Source: Edaphobacter dinghuensis
Lineage (GTDB): Bacteria; Acidobacteriota; Terriglobia; Terriglobales; Acidobacteriaceae
Assembly: GCF_014640335.1 (NCBI RefSeq)
Contig: NZ_BMGT01000001.1
Span: 1,364,001-1,428,000, forward strand
DNA: 64,000 nucleotides
Direction: 5' to 3'
Position numbers and translations under genes: made by a program. The notes beneath the pieces were generated by a model. That model worked only from the letters and a program-made list of their open reading frames with translations, did no database searches and was not told the origin of the DNA. Position 1 is the stretch's first letter, and every line of letters begins with the position of its first letter. This document shows positions 14,892-24,290 of this stretch, piece by piece.

Positions 14892-15227
14892 ATGAGTTTG
14901 ATGAGAACGAACGAGGCGCGCAGTTTTACACCCGAGCCGGGCATGATCCGGCAGGTACTGGCACATAGCGATGCATTGATGCTGGTTCGACACTATTTCG
15001 AACAGGGCTGGGTCGGAGAGAGACATAGTCATCCGCACCACCAACTGGTCTATGTCGTCAAAGGTGCACTGCACGTGAATGTGGCAGGGGAAGAGTTCGA
15101 TGTGTTTACAGGCGACAGCTTCATCGTTGATGGCGGCGTCGAACACCAGGCCTCTGCGCTCGAGGCCTCCGAGGTGCTGGACGTGTTCACGCCCGTGCGC
15201 GAGGACTATCGCGAGCTGGTAAGGTAG
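14892..15227 (+). CDS. kdgF: KdgF-like cupin (unsaturated uronate linearisation)
   Basis: This 111-residue single-domain cupin has metal ligands H45, H47, Q51 (HSHPHHQLVYVV) and H85 (VEHQA). The overall pattern follows KdgF closely: VLAHSDALMLVR, then the His cluster, GDSFIVDGGVEHQA, and DVFTPVREDY. The last block places D97, F99 and R103 at the spacing of KdgF's active-site Asp, Phe and Arg. KdgF opens 4,5-unsaturated galacturonate or guluronate to the linear ketouronate during pectin and alginate breakdown. The next gene encodes a GH105 hydrolase, whose family releases exactly such unsaturated sugars, which supports the call. GAGG lies 11 bases before the ATG. It is probably cytoplasmic, since there is no signal peptide. 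Confidence 0.78.
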   Translation: MSLMRTNEARSFTPEPGMIRQVLAHSDALMLVRHYFEQGWVGERHSHPHHQLVYVVKGALHVNVAGEEFDVFTGDSFIVDGGVEHQASALEASEVLDVFTPVREDYRELVR

Positions 15228-15325
15228 GCTACTTTCTTTGCCGCTGATATTGTTCGTTGTTCGGCGCAAATTTGTATTTGCGATGCTTCTCCAGATATAA
15301 GGTTGTGAGTTCGGGAGAGCAGCGA

Positions 15326-16558
15326 ATGAATCGAAGAAAAGTGTTGGCGCGTGTCGGATGGGGTTGGCTGCTGATAGCAGTGCTAGGTATTGTTGCCTCT
15401 GCATGGGGTCAGGTGGATGCTACGCAATCGTCGTTGAAGAGCAGAAAGCTACCTGCCGATCTCTCCAGGGCTGTCGTCGAAACAACGATGAACGAGTATC
15501 CAGCCTCCACCTCGTTGGGCAATTGGGGCTATACGCAGGCGCTCTATCTTTATGGAGAGTACCTGGTCTACGAGCGGACCCATGATCCGCGTTACCTGGC
15601 GTACATCAAAAGCTGGGCCGATGCTCATGTGGATGCCGACGGAAAGATCGACAAGCCGATCAACGCACTCGACTACATGCTTCCGGGCAATCTGATGCTG
15701 GTGCTTTATCGCGAGACGGGCGAGGCAAAGTACAAGGCGGCTGCAACTGAGATATGGGACCGGCTGAGGACGACCTATCCGCGAACCAGCGATGGCGGCC
15801 TATGGCATGCAACGACGCGCCAGCATCAGTTGTGGCTGGATGGAACTTACATGGCGCTGCCATTCATGGTGCACTATGGAGATGACTTTGGGCAGCAGAA
15901 GTATGCCTACGACGAAGCTTCGAAGCAATTGCTGCTCTACGCAAGTCATTTGAACGATCCGGCATCAGGTCTGCTGTTTCATGCATACGACGAGTCGGGC
16001 ACGCAGAAGTGGGCTGACCCTGCGACGCATCACTCTTCTATCTTCTGGGCGCGATCAATCGGATGGTATGGCATGGCGCTGGTCGATGTGCTCGAGAAGA
16101 TGCCTGCGGATCACCCCAATCGCCCGAAGCTGATTGCTCTGGTGCGGCAACTGGTGCAGGCCTATGCCAGATATCAGGACCCGCATACCGGGCTTTGGTA
16201 CAACGTCGTAAATAAGCCGCAGCAGCCAGGCAATTGGCTGGAAACCTCTGCGTCTTCGATGTATGTGTACACGATCTCAAAGGCAGTGCAGCATGGCTAT
16301 GTCTCCAGAAAGTATCAGAAGGTAGCATGCAAAGGTTATCGTGGTGTGTTGAGTGAGATCTCAAGCAACACCGCCGGTGGCGTTGAAATCGCCAATATCT
16401 GTATAGGGACAAACGTTGGCGATCTCCAGTTTTATTTGGACCGCCCACGCAAGACGAACGATGAGCATGGGTTGGGAGCGTTTCTGATCATGAACGAGCA
16501 GATGCGCAATGCGCCCTGTGTAGCAAAGATACGAGCCAAGGAAGCGAAGGCGCGATAA
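15326..16558 (+). CDS. GH105 unsaturated uronyl hydrolase, exported
   Basis: This 410-residue (alpha/alpha)6-barrel enzyme of the YteR/YesR type has an N-terminal signal peptide (MNRRKVLARVGWGWLLIAV). GH105 enzymes remove 4,5-unsaturated galacturonyl or glucuronyl residues from rhamnogalacturonan or similar lyase products by hydration. D172, in QLWLDGTYMALPF, matches the catalytic aspartate of YteR. Other family blocks are NWGYTQALYLYGEYLVYERT, HHSSIFWARSIGWYGMAL and LWYNVVNKP. I use the ATG at 15326, with GGGAG about eight bases upstream; a TTG at 15257 would place 23 residues before the signal peptide. It follows the KdgF-like cupin and precedes an acetylesterase, which fits a pectin-type substrate. 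Export to the periplasm or outside is inferred. Confidence 0.88.
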   Translation: MNRRKVLARVGWGWLLIAVLGIVASAWGQVDATQSSLKSRKLPADLSRAVVETTMNEYPASTSLGNWGYTQALYLYGEYLVYERTHDPRYLAYIKSWADAHVDADGKIDKPINALDYMLPGNLMLVLYRETGEAKYKAAATEIWDRLRTTYPRTSDGGLWHATTRQHQLWLDGTYMALPFMVHYGDDFGQQKYAYDEASKQLLLYASHLNDPASGLLFHAYDESGTQKWADPATHHSSIFWARSIGWYGMALVDVLEKMPADHPNRPKLIALVRQLVQAYARYQDPHTGLWYNVVNKPQQPGNWLETSASSMYVYTISKAVQHGYVSRKYQKVACKGYRGVLSEISSNTAGGVEIANICIGTNVGDLQFYLDRPRKTNDEHGLGAFLIMNEQMRNAPCVAKIRAKEAKAR

Positions 16559-16596
16559 GTTGGAGCAAGCGCCTTGATCGTGATGGAGAGGGAGTG

Positions 16597-17793
16597 ATGG
16601 GAACGTTTGGTAGCTGGCCTGAAGCAGCTTGGAAGCTGGTGGGGTGTTCAATGCTGTTCTTTGTGGCCCAGGCCGCCGCTGCAGCCCAGGGGATCAGTAC
16701 GCCTGCACTGCCTGACGCGGTCGTGCGTCTGTCGTCACCTTTGGACTATCAGGTCTTTCAACGGCAGAGTCGACTACGCGGAACAATTGTGGTGAGTGGG
16801 CATGTGGTTGTGCCCACCGACCACATGCAGGTACGTATTGCAGGCAAATCATTGCTGGGCCCGCTCCCCGGACGATGGAAAGATATCCCCTTCGACAAAA
16901 AGACAGGAGATTTTTCTGCAAAGCTGGTAGAGGTCGCGGGTGGCTTCTACGAGGTCGATGTCAAGGCGATGATGGGAAAACACGAGACTGCTGAGGTCTC
17001 AGTCGCGCATGTGGGCGTGGGCGAGGTCTTCGTAATCGCAGGCCAGTCGAACTCAACCAATTACGGAGAAGTGCGACAAAAGACTGAGACGCAGATGGTC
17101 TCGACCTTCAGTGGAGAGAGTTGGAGACTGGCTGACGATCCTCAGCCTGGAGTGCAGGATGGAAGCACAAAAGGAAGTTTCATTCCATCGTTTGGCGATG
17201 AGCTATATCGCAAATATGGAGTGCCGATTGGAGTAGCTTCTGTGGGCCATGGTTCCACCAGTGTGCGCCAGTGGCTGCCTGCAGGCGAGCCGGTTGAAGT
17301 GATGCCGACAAAGGAAAGCTACGTGATTCGGCGTAAGGACGGAACGCTCGTCAGCGATGGAACCCTCTTTAATGGAATGCTGACTCGGATGAATCAGCTT
17401 GGAGCGCACGGATTTCGAGCAGTGTTGTGGCATCAGGGGGAGTCGGACTCCCATCAGCCAGAGGGGCACGATATCTCGGCCGCAGTGTATGAAAAGATGC
17501 TTCGAGGCTTGATCTTGGCCGCGCGAAAACAGGCTGGTTGGGATATGCCGTGGTTCGTAGCGGAGGCTACTTATCATTCGCCGTCCGATCGCGAGTGTCC
17601 ACCGATTCGGGCTGCGCAGCGGAGCATGTGGGAGAGCGGCATCGCATTAGAAGGACCCGATACCGACACCCTCACGATGCAATACCGGCAGAACAACGGG
17701 AAGGGTGTCCACTTCAACGACGCGGGTTTGAAGATGCACGGGGCGTTGTGGGCTCACGCGGTGGAGATCTACCTCGATAAAGTATTGCGTTAG
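16597..17793 (+). CDS. SGNH carbohydrate acetylesterase (sialate O-acetylesterase-like)
   Basis: This protein of about 398 residues has a signal peptide (MLFFVAQAAAAAQG). The nucleophile motif is VIAGQSNSTN, the block-III region is LWHQGESDSHQ, and the catalytic His lies in KGVHFNDAGLKMHG, so the Ser/His machinery of the SASA/DUF303 esterases is intact. The first 130 residues form a beta-rich N-terminal domain (SPLDYQVFQRQ, VRIAGKSLLG) seen in longer members. Such enzymes remove acetyl groups from sialic acid, xylan or rhamnogalacturonan. In this locus a plant polysaccharide is more likely than sialic acid, since no sialate genes are present. GTG at 16594 or ATG at 16597 can serve as start, with GGAGAGG upstream. 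It lies 38 bp after GH105 in the same direction. Confidence 0.86.
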   Translation: MGTFGSWPEAAWKLVGCSMLFFVAQAAAAAQGISTPALPDAVVRLSSPLDYQVFQRQSRLRGTIVVSGHVVVPTDHMQVRIAGKSLLGPLPGRWKDIPFDKKTGDFSAKLVEVAGGFYEVDVKAMMGKHETAEVSVAHVGVGEVFVIAGQSNSTNYGEVRQKTETQMVSTFSGESWRLADDPQPGVQDGSTKGSFIPSFGDELYRKYGVPIGVASVGHGSTSVRQWLPAGEPVEVMPTKESYVIRRKDGTLVSDGTLFNGMLTRMNQLGAHGFRAVLWHQGESDSHQPEGHDISAAVYEKMLRGLILAARKQAGWDMPWFVAEATYHSPSDRECPPIRAAQRSMWESGIALEGPDTDTLTMQYRQNNGKGVHFNDAGLKMHGALWAHAVEIYLDKVLR

Positions 17794-17802
17794 GGTAGGT
17801 AA

Positions 17803-17825
17803 CCGCGGTACTCTCGCGGGTTTTC
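17803..17825 (+). terminator. Intrinsic terminator after the acetylesterase
   Basis: CCGCG at 17803-17807 and CGCGG at 17815-17819 form a short GC-rich stem with a 7-nt loop. It is followed by GTTTTC. It lies 10 bp after the stop codon. The stem is short, so efficiency is uncertain. Confidence 0.5.
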
Positions 17826-18036
17826 GAGGCTGCTCTTCCCAATTACGGCTTGGTTGCAACAATTAGCCGATCCAGCGTGCGCGGTTATCGGTGTCTCAAT
17901 CGTAAGACTCGTTATTTCCTTGAATTTTGGCATGTATTCTCGTCCTTATTCATTAGGAGATATACAGCTTGGTGCGTCTTGAAATTGTTGAATTGATTTC
18001 ATTAAATAAAAAATAAAACGATTAGTGAAAAATTTC

Positions 18037-18064
18037 TTGACAGTTGCTTTGCATCCTTTATAGG
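18037..18064 (+). promoter_or_regulatory. Sigma-70-type promoter of the TonB receptor gene
   Basis: A consensus TTGACA at 18037-18042 is followed after 16 bp by TATAGG (18059-18064), about 50 bp before the start codon. AT-rich sequence lies directly upstream. The -35 is perfect; the -10 matches 4 of 6. Confidence 0.55.
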
Positions 18065-18115
18065 ATTCGCGGGTCATCCTTCAATTCTTATAAGGCTCGA
18101 CAGGGAGATCTTTTG

Positions 18116-21100
18116 ATGCAGATTTTGTTCGTAGTGCGTAGTAAGATCGCCATCAAGGCGGCTGTATTCAGCAGCGTCATTGTGTTCTGTGTGTTGATGT
18201 TCAGTAGTGTGGGGTATGGTCAGCAATCGTCTGCCTCGGTGACTGGCTTGGTGAAGGACGCGACGGGGGCCAATATCGCCGGCGCACAGGTTAAGCTGCA
18301 AAATGTCGATACCAATACGCTGAGGCAGACCGTATCAAATGGCGCCGGCAACTACACATTTCTGAACGTGCCGCCTGGGCGCTACACGATGGAGTTCTCG
18401 GAGAAGGGCTTTCAGTCAGAGAAGATTACGGCGTTTGAGCTGAGCGTGAACCAGACCCTGACTCTCGAAGGCGTGCTCACAGTCGGCAGTGTGGATACCT
18501 CGGTGACGGTCGAGGCCGAGGGCGCCACGGTTGAAAGCTCTACCGCGGAACTTGGCTCGGTGATCGCGCAGCAGCAGGTACACAGTCTGCCTCTGAACGG
18601 CCGCAACTTCACTCAGTTGCTGACTTTGACGCCAGGAGTTACGCCCATCAGCGTTGGGCAAAACAGCAGCGCCAGCAATACCGCGGTCACTCCCGGTTCT
18701 ACCTACACCTTTCCTTCAATCAATGGTCAGGGGAATCGCGAAAACTACTTTATGGTCGACGGCATGAACGACCAGCAGGCATGGTACAACACCTATGCTG
18801 TGGCTCCAATCATCGATTCGATTCAAGAGTTTAAGGTGAACTCGCACAACGACGCTCAGTTTGGCCAGGTAAGCGGCGGCGTTATCAATGTGGCGACCAA
18901 GGCTGGGACAAATGCGTTCCACGGATCGGCCTGGGAGTATGTTCGCAACAATGCCTTCGACGCGAGAAACCACTTCCAAAAGTCTGTGACGCCCTATCAC
19001 CAAAACCAATTTGGCGGAACGCTGGGTGGGCCGGTGTGGATTCCCAAGCTATATAACGGCCACGATAAAACCTTCTTTTTCGTTGCCGCCGAAGGCTTTC
19101 ACTATACGAAGGCGCAGAACTCTTATTTCAACGTGCCGACGCCGGAGGAGCTGAATGGAGACTACAGCGCGCTGCTGGCACAGCCGAACGGCAAGGGAGT
19201 GCTCTACGATCCGCACACAGGTCAGCCATTTCCTAATAACCAACTCGTAGACGCAAACGGAAAATCGGAAGTCGATCCGGCAGCTGTTGCCTATGCGAAA
19301 GCAGTGCTTCCTGCACCGATCGTCATTCCCGGTGATACCACCCACAACGCCGAAAATGTAGGAGCCAGCGTAACGACGCAATGGAACTACAGCGGCCGCA
19401 TCGATCAGAATATCGGCTCGAAAGACTTCATCTTCTTTCGTTATTCCGGTCAGGAGATCGACACAACCGCTCCGTCCTCTCTACTTCATCTTGTGAGCTT
19501 GACCCAGATTCCTTCACAGCAATATGGTGCGAGCTGGGTACACATGTTTAGCCCGACGACCAGCCTGCAGGTGCAGTATGGCCGAGCGCACGTCGAGCAA
19601 AATACAGCCTCGACCTTCGATATTCCGAACGTGACTGCCATCTATGGCCTTGATCCGTCGATCTCGGGCTTTGTTGGTGGAAAGACACAAATGGCAAACC
19701 TGAATGTCTCGGGATACTTCTCCGGTGGAGAAAATGCGAGCCCGGCAGCAAATCTTTCGAGCATTCACCAATACAAGGCGACGCTCTCAAAGACACTAGG
19801 CAGGCATCAGCTTCAGTTTGGCGGTAGCTGGGACCAGATCAACTACAGCGAAATGATTCGCAACGGCACCGAGACCTTCGGCGCTGCGCAGACTTCGGGC
19901 GTCGATCCGGTGTCCAAGGTGGCATCAGCAGGAGATGCGTCGGCATCGTTTCTGCTCGGCTATCCCAACGATGCGAATAAGCGCAACGTCAACATCACCG
20001 AACGTCCCGGCGGGATCATGAGCTTCTATGGTCAGGACAGTTGGAAGTTCACCTCGCGTCTCACGCTTAATTTCGGCCTGCGCTATGACCGTACCTTCAT
20101 CCCTGCTTATGGAAAAGAAGACACGGTCGGGCAGCAGGGCAGCATTGAGACGGGCGATTATGACTTCAATAACGGAACCTACATTCTGCAGGTTGCACCG
20201 CCGCTATGCAGCGTACGGTTGCATGCACCGTGCCTGCCCGGTCCGTTGCCCGCGAATGTCGTTGTCAGCTCGAACAAGAAGATCATGCATGACACAACCA
20301 ATAACTGGGGCCCACGGTTTGGCTTGGCGTATCGCGTGAACGACAAGATGGCCGTTCGTGGCTCTTTCGGAATCTTCTATGACAACTGGGCCGCTGCGAT
20401 CCAATTGACACAGAACTATCAGGGATCGTGGCCCGATGTGGCGACACTCGATACAGGCCAGATCAATGCCTCAGGACAGCCCTATACCGATCCGCATAAT
20501 CCCTTCGGCACAACAGCAGCGACGTTGCCGCCGCCTACACCGTTCAACTACATCTCGCCAACTACTGGAAAGCTAGTGCTGGGTACGAATAACTACTACG
20601 TAAATCCGTTGACGAAAAATCCCTACTCCGAGCAGTACAACTTCGGCATTCAGCAGCAGTTCGGCAATAGCATGGTCTTTTCGTTGAACTATGTTGGTTC
20701 GCAGTCGCACCGGCTCGATATTGGTGGCTACTACAACACTGGTATGCCTTCTCCCTATCCCATGTACGATTCGCGCCGTGCCAACCAGGAAGGCCCGAGA
20801 GGACCACAGCAGAACGGTCAGCTCTACAGCTATATGCCTGCGGTTAAATCCTGGGATCGATCGATCGGCAAAGGTGCCTACAATGGGTTGCAGGCGTCGT
20901 TGGCCAAAAACCTTACCAATGGCCTGGCCTATACCGTCTCCTATACGTGGAGCAAGGCGATCGACGAAGGTCAGTCGGGATACTTCGGCGTAGAAGGAAA
21001 TGAACTTCAAAATCCATACAATATTCGCGGAAGTAGAAGCGTAGCTGCCTACAATATTCCTCAATTGCTTTCGGCGAGCATCAACTATGCTCTCCCTGTA

Positions 21101-21640
21101 GGGAAGAACAAACAATGGTCAACCGGGAACGGGATCGCCGATTATGTTCTTGGTAACTGGCAGCTCAACACGATCTTTCTGGCCCGGTCGGGTCAGAATT
21201 TCACAGTCGGAGCTACCGGTGACATTGCCAACACCGGCAACGGCAACACCTATGTAAGAGGGCTGGTTCAGGGAGATCCGCATCTGGCGCATCCAACTGC
21301 GGCAGCATGGTTCAATACCTCTGCCTATGGCCTGCCGTACGCTACAGTCAGCAAAACAGGAGTCGTCAGCGAAGACCCCACGATCGGTGAGGGAAACAGC
21401 GGCCGAAATAACCTACAGGACCAGAAATACTACAACGTCGATCTCTCGGTCTTTCGGCAGTTTCCCATCAGGGATTCCTTCCATGCCGAGTTTCGTGCAG
21501 AGGCATTCAATGTGCTGAACCACACTGTTCTCGGCACGCCTAGCACTGCAATCAACGCTGCGAAGGGTGCCTTCGGTACGATCACTGGCACTGCAAGCAC
21601 GGAACGTTTGCTTCAGTTTGCTGCGAAGCTGGTCTTCTAA
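18116..21640 (+). CDS. Oar-like TonB-dependent receptor with carboxypeptidase-regulatory-like domain
   Basis: This 1174-residue outer-membrane receptor is of the type expanded in acidobacteria. After a signal peptide (VFSSVIVFCVLMFSSVGYGQ) comes a Cna-B-like domain (SASVTGLVKDATGANIAGAQ to about residue 120). The plug domain follows, including LPLNGRNFTQLLTLTPGV, VDGMNDQQ and GGVINVATKAGTNAFHGS. The remainder is a large barrel with many alternating aromatic strands that ends LLQFAAKLVF, a typical C-terminal beta-signal ending in Phe. It probably imports or binds oligosaccharides, given its place between carbohydrate enzymes; the ligand is not visible from sequence. The ATG at 18116 has AGGGAG eight bases upstream. 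No SusD partner is encoded nearby. Its own promoter lies upstream and a bidirectional terminator follows. Confidence 0.93.
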   Translation: MQILFVVRSKIAIKAAVFSSVIVFCVLMFSSVGYGQQSSASVTGLVKDATGANIAGAQVKLQNVDTNTLRQTVSNGAGNYTFLNVPPGRYTMEFSEKGFQSEKITAFELSVNQTLTLEGVLTVGSVDTSVTVEAEGATVESSTAELGSVIAQQQVHSLPLNGRNFTQLLTLTPGVTPISVGQNSSASNTAVTPGSTYTFPSINGQGNRENYFMVDGMNDQQAWYNTYAVAPIIDSIQEFKVNSHNDAQFGQVSGGVINVATKAGTNAFHGSAWEYVRNNAFDARNHFQKSVTPYHQNQFGGTLGGPVWIPKLYNGHDKTFFFVAAEGFHYTKAQNSYFNVPTPEELNGDYSALLAQPNGKGVLYDPHTGQPFPNNQLVDANGKSEVDPAAVAYAKAVLPAPIVIPGDTTHNAENVGASVTTQWNYSGRIDQNIGSKDFIFFRYSGQEIDTTAPSSLLHLVSLTQIPSQQYGASWVHMFSPTTSLQVQYGRAHVEQNTASTFDIPNVTAIYGLDPSISGFVGGKTQMANLNVSGYFSGGENASPAANLSSIHQYKATLSKTLGRHQLQFGGSWDQINYSEMIRNGTETFGAAQTSGVDPVSKVASAGDASASFLLGYPNDANKRNVNITERPGGIMSFYGQDSWKFTSRLTLNFGLRYDRTFIPAYGKEDTVGQQGSIETGDYDFNNGTYILQVAPPLCSVRLHAPCLPGPLPANVVVSSNKKIMHDTTNNWGPRFGLAYRVNDKMAVRGSFGIFYDNWAAAIQLTQNYQGSWPDVATLDTGQINASGQPYTDPHNPFGTTAATLPPPTPFNYISPTTGKLVLGTNNYYVNPLTKNPYSEQYNFGIQQQFGNSMVFSLNYVGSQSHRLDIGGYYNTGMPSPYPMYDSRRANQEGPRGPQQNGQLYSYMPAVKSWDRSIGKGAYNGLQASLAKNLTNGLAYTVSYTWSKAIDEGQSGYFGVEGNELQNPYNIRGSRSVAAYNIPQLLSASINYALPVGKNKQWSTGNGIADYVLGNWQLNTIFLARSGQNFTVGATGDIANTGNGNTYVRGLVQGDPHLAHPTAAAWFNTSAYGLPYATVSKTGVVSEDPTIGEGNSGRNNLQDQKYYNVDLSVFRQFPIRDSFHAEFRAEAFNVLNHTVLGTPSTAINAAKGAFGTITGTASTERLLQFAAKLVF

Positions 21641-21658
21641 CTAAACGAACAAGCAAGC

Positions 21659-21692
21659 AAAAGCGGCGCGGAGATTTCTCCGCGCCGCTTTT
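21659..21692. terminator. Bidirectional intrinsic terminator
   Basis: AAAAGCGGCGCGGAG and CTCCGCGCCGCTTTT form a 15-bp perfect stem with an ATTT loop. The A and T ends allow termination in both directions. It lies between the convergent TonB receptor (stop at 21640) and beta-helix protein (stop at 21705). Confidence 0.9.
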
Positions 21693-21704
21693 ACTGTCTG
21701 TAAT

Positions 21705-24290
21705 TTATTTGGATACAGGGATCGCTTGCGTGGTTGCCGGCTTTCCTTCGCCCGCGGGGTTGATGGCCGAGACGCTAAAGCTGTAGTTCTCACCTGGCTT
21801 GAGGCCGTTGATCACGCTGAAGGTAACGTGTTTCGATTCCTGAAGTGCGATTACGTTTCTGCCCGTGAAGTAAACCTTGCGGCCCGATGGGTGAATGGTG
21901 ACCACGTAGGCAATGATTGGCGGCTCCTGCGACTTAGGTAAGGTGGAATCCGGAGTCTGGAAGTGGATGCTTGCATTACCGTGGTCGATGAAGGCTTCGA
22001 CTTTGGCTGGAGGGCCGGGCAGCTCAATCTTCTGATCTGTCGCTGTTACAGCATACGACGGAAGCGATGGAGTGCTCGTGCCTTGCGCGTTGGTCGCCCT
22101 GACCGTGAAGGTGTAGGACTGCCCGTTGGTAAGGCCATTGAACTTCATATAGGTCATCTTCATAAACTGTGCTGCGGAGATGGTTGTCTTGTTGCCATTG
22201 GACGCGGTGACCGTATAGGAGGTCACCGGCGAGCCGCCCTCGAAGACCGACGGACTCCAGGTAACATAAGCGGCTCTATCGACGCCGAAAGAGGCAACGC
22301 GACTTGGCGACTCGGGAGCAGATGGCACAGCAAACTGCCTTTGTTCAAGACCGCGAAACTTTGGTTGCAATCCGGCATTGTGCAGCAGAGCAGCAGGCGC
22401 CTCGGCGAGGGCGTAGATAATGCGGTTGCCTTGAACGCGTACCTGTTCCTTATCTGAATCGACATCGCCTTGCTGCCACCAGTTATTGCTGATGTCGAGC
22501 GGATTGAAGTTTTCACCTTGCTGCCCATCGTAGTAATCGCGGTGGCGCGAATTAATGTTGTCATGCTCCGTATGAAAGACGACGTTGTTGCGAATGGTCA
22601 TCATCGCTGAACCATTGTCGGCGTAGATACCATGTCCGGAGCTGTACTGGTCGCGAATCACGTTGCCGGTAATCTTTTCGCCATCGGTAAGATCCTTGCC
22701 CGTGCGCCCCTGGGTGTAGATGCCGCCGCCGTCTGAGAGGACAAGCATGAAGTCGTGAATGGAGTTGTCTGCAATAAGGTTATTGGCCGAATTATTGGCC
22801 TGTCCCGGCAGTTTTATCTTGTCGGGCCAGCCGCCCCAACCAATGGAGATGGCAGCATAAGGCAGTTGCTCCATCTCGTTATGTGCGATGACCGTATCTC
22901 TCGCATAGCCGACAACGATGCCGATGCCTCCGCGATATTCCGCTCCTACGTTGCGAAAGAGATTGTTGTCGATCCGGTTATGACTGGTGAAGTCCGCGAT
23001 GGGAGCAAGCGGAGCTTCGACGCCGCCTAATTGAAGCCCGTTGCCGGAGATATCCGTAAAGATCGAGCCCTCAACAACGTTATCCTGGGAGCCGCTGGCG
23101 AAGTCCAGTCCAGCCGCACCGAGATGCGCAAAGACATCGTTCAGGAATTGGATGTGGCGGTCGTAGGCAACGCTGATGTTGCCGGGCGCCTTCGTCCAGT
23201 TTGCATAAGGACACTCGCCGCCGGGAACAAGATGGCACAGCGCCTGTTTGGAGTATCCGTCTTTCCCTGTGACCTGATAGTTTGCCTGAATCTCCGAGAA
23301 GCCCGTTCCAGTATTGGGTCCCAGCCACGTGGCATAAGAGAACTGAATCCCTGAGAAGGTTACGTCGTGAATGGGCTGTGATGCCGTGCCCTTCAGCGCA
23401 ACCAGAAATTGAAGAACCGGAACTTCAACATCGGCACGCGCAAGGTCTTCGCCCGGACGAGGAATGTAATAAATCAGCGACGATGAGCGGTCGAAGTACC
23501 ACTGGCCCGGTGTCTGCAAAAGTTCGAAGGCATTTTCTACATACGAGGGTTGTTTGCCCACGCTCATTGGCCCGACAAGGTTCGCCGTGCGCACTCCACT
23601 AGGCAACATGACACGCTTGGTCGAGTTGTCCCAGCAGGGCTGCGCCATCGTAATCACTGTTCCCTTGATGGATGCGATGGGACAGCGAGGCTGCGTCCAC
23701 GACCCGAGGCCCTCGGAGGGAAGGTTCCAGATAGAGTTTCCCCCGGTGTAAACAAATTCGATGTCAGAGATGTTCTTCCACTGGCTCATGGTTGCGTCGC
23801 TGGCGATGTATCCCGTCGGCGTCATCTCGAGCGTAACTGGCACAGGTCCTTTGGCACGTTGGGTGCGAACGCCGTTGACGTAGAGCTGGCGGCTATCGGT
23901 GAGAGCAGCAGGGGCAGGGGCTTGCCACAGATTACGCTTGGCATCGACCTTCTTCCACCCTGTGATCTGCACTGCCCCGCTGATGATGGGATGCGACCCC
24001 CCGATTGCGGCAAAGCTCACTCCAGAATCCTGTTCTGAGAGCTCAAGCGTCTTTGTCAGGCGATAAGTTCCGCCTGCCAACAATATCTTCGATTGCTTCG
24101 TCGTGCGTGCCAGATCGCGGGCGCGAACGAGCGTTTGTACTGGATGTTCTACCGTTCCCAAGCCCGCGTCGCTGCCTTTTGGAGAGACGTAGATCTGTGC
24201 CTGAATTGATGAGGCACAGAGCAGTGCCATGGTTGGGAGCGCGAGAGCAAGGCAACGAATGCGGGGAAGAGTATTGATTTTCAAATTCAT
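21705..24290 (-). CDS. Secreted beta-helix protein, GH141-like, with two FN3 domains
   Basis: This 861-residue exported protein has a signal peptide (LALALPTMALLCASSIQA). The N-terminal block IYVSPKGSDAGLGTVEHPVQ, GGTYRLTKTLEL and RQLYVNGVRTQRAKGP matches the start of GH141-type enzymes. A long right-handed parallel beta-helix region follows (HNRIDNNLFRNVG, NNLIADNSIHDF, GNVIRDQYSSGHGIY). Two fibronectin type III domains occupy roughly the last 190 residues (SPVTSYTVTASNG; PPIIAYVVTIHPSG). GH141 members include an alpha-L-fucosidase from rhamnogalacturonan II breakdown and a xylanase. The adjacent divergent gene is a GH29 fucosidase, which favours a fucose-containing substrate, by inference. 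I use the ATG at 24290; one five codons upstream is equally possible. The family call is from motif memory. Confidence 0.72.
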   Translation of the reverse strand: MNLKINTLPRIRCLALALPTMALLCASSIQAQIYVSPKGSDAGLGTVEHPVQTLVRARDLARTTKQSKILLAGGTYRLTKTLELSEQDSGVSFAAIGGSHPIISGAVQITGWKKVDAKRNLWQAPAPAALTDSRQLYVNGVRTQRAKGPVPVTLEMTPTGYIASDATMSQWKNISDIEFVYTGGNSIWNLPSEGLGSWTQPRCPIASIKGTVITMAQPCWDNSTKRVMLPSGVRTANLVGPMSVGKQPSYVENAFELLQTPGQWYFDRSSSLIYYIPRPGEDLARADVEVPVLQFLVALKGTASQPIHDVTFSGIQFSYATWLGPNTGTGFSEIQANYQVTGKDGYSKQALCHLVPGGECPYANWTKAPGNISVAYDRHIQFLNDVFAHLGAAGLDFASGSQDNVVEGSIFTDISGNGLQLGGVEAPLAPIADFTSHNRIDNNLFRNVGAEYRGGIGIVVGYARDTVIAHNEMEQLPYAAISIGWGGWPDKIKLPGQANNSANNLIADNSIHDFMLVLSDGGGIYTQGRTGKDLTDGEKITGNVIRDQYSSGHGIYADNGSAMMTIRNNVVFHTEHDNINSRHRDYYDGQQGENFNPLDISNNWWQQGDVDSDKEQVRVQGNRIIYALAEAPAALLHNAGLQPKFRGLEQRQFAVPSAPESPSRVASFGVDRAAYVTWSPSVFEGGSPVTSYTVTASNGNKTTISAAQFMKMTYMKFNGLTNGQSYTFTVRATNAQGTSTPSLPSYAVTATDQKIELPGPPAKVEAFIDHGNASIHFQTPDSTLPKSQEPPIIAYVVTIHPSGRKVYFTGRNVIALQESKHVTFSVINGLKPGENYSFSVSAINPAGEGKPATTQAIPVSK

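Larger units (their letters stand above)
17794..18115. other. Intergenic region before the TonB receptor
   Basis: This 322-bp region begins with the weak terminator at 17803-17825. It becomes strongly AT-rich between 17985 and 18035 (TAAATAAAAAATAAAACG) just before the receptor's promoter, which looks like an UP-element-type tract. No coding potential was seen. Confidence 0.5.

Noticed and set aside
18116..21640. SusC of a SusCD pair
   Set aside because: The receptor is of the Oar-like type, with no SusD-like lipoprotein encoded on either side.
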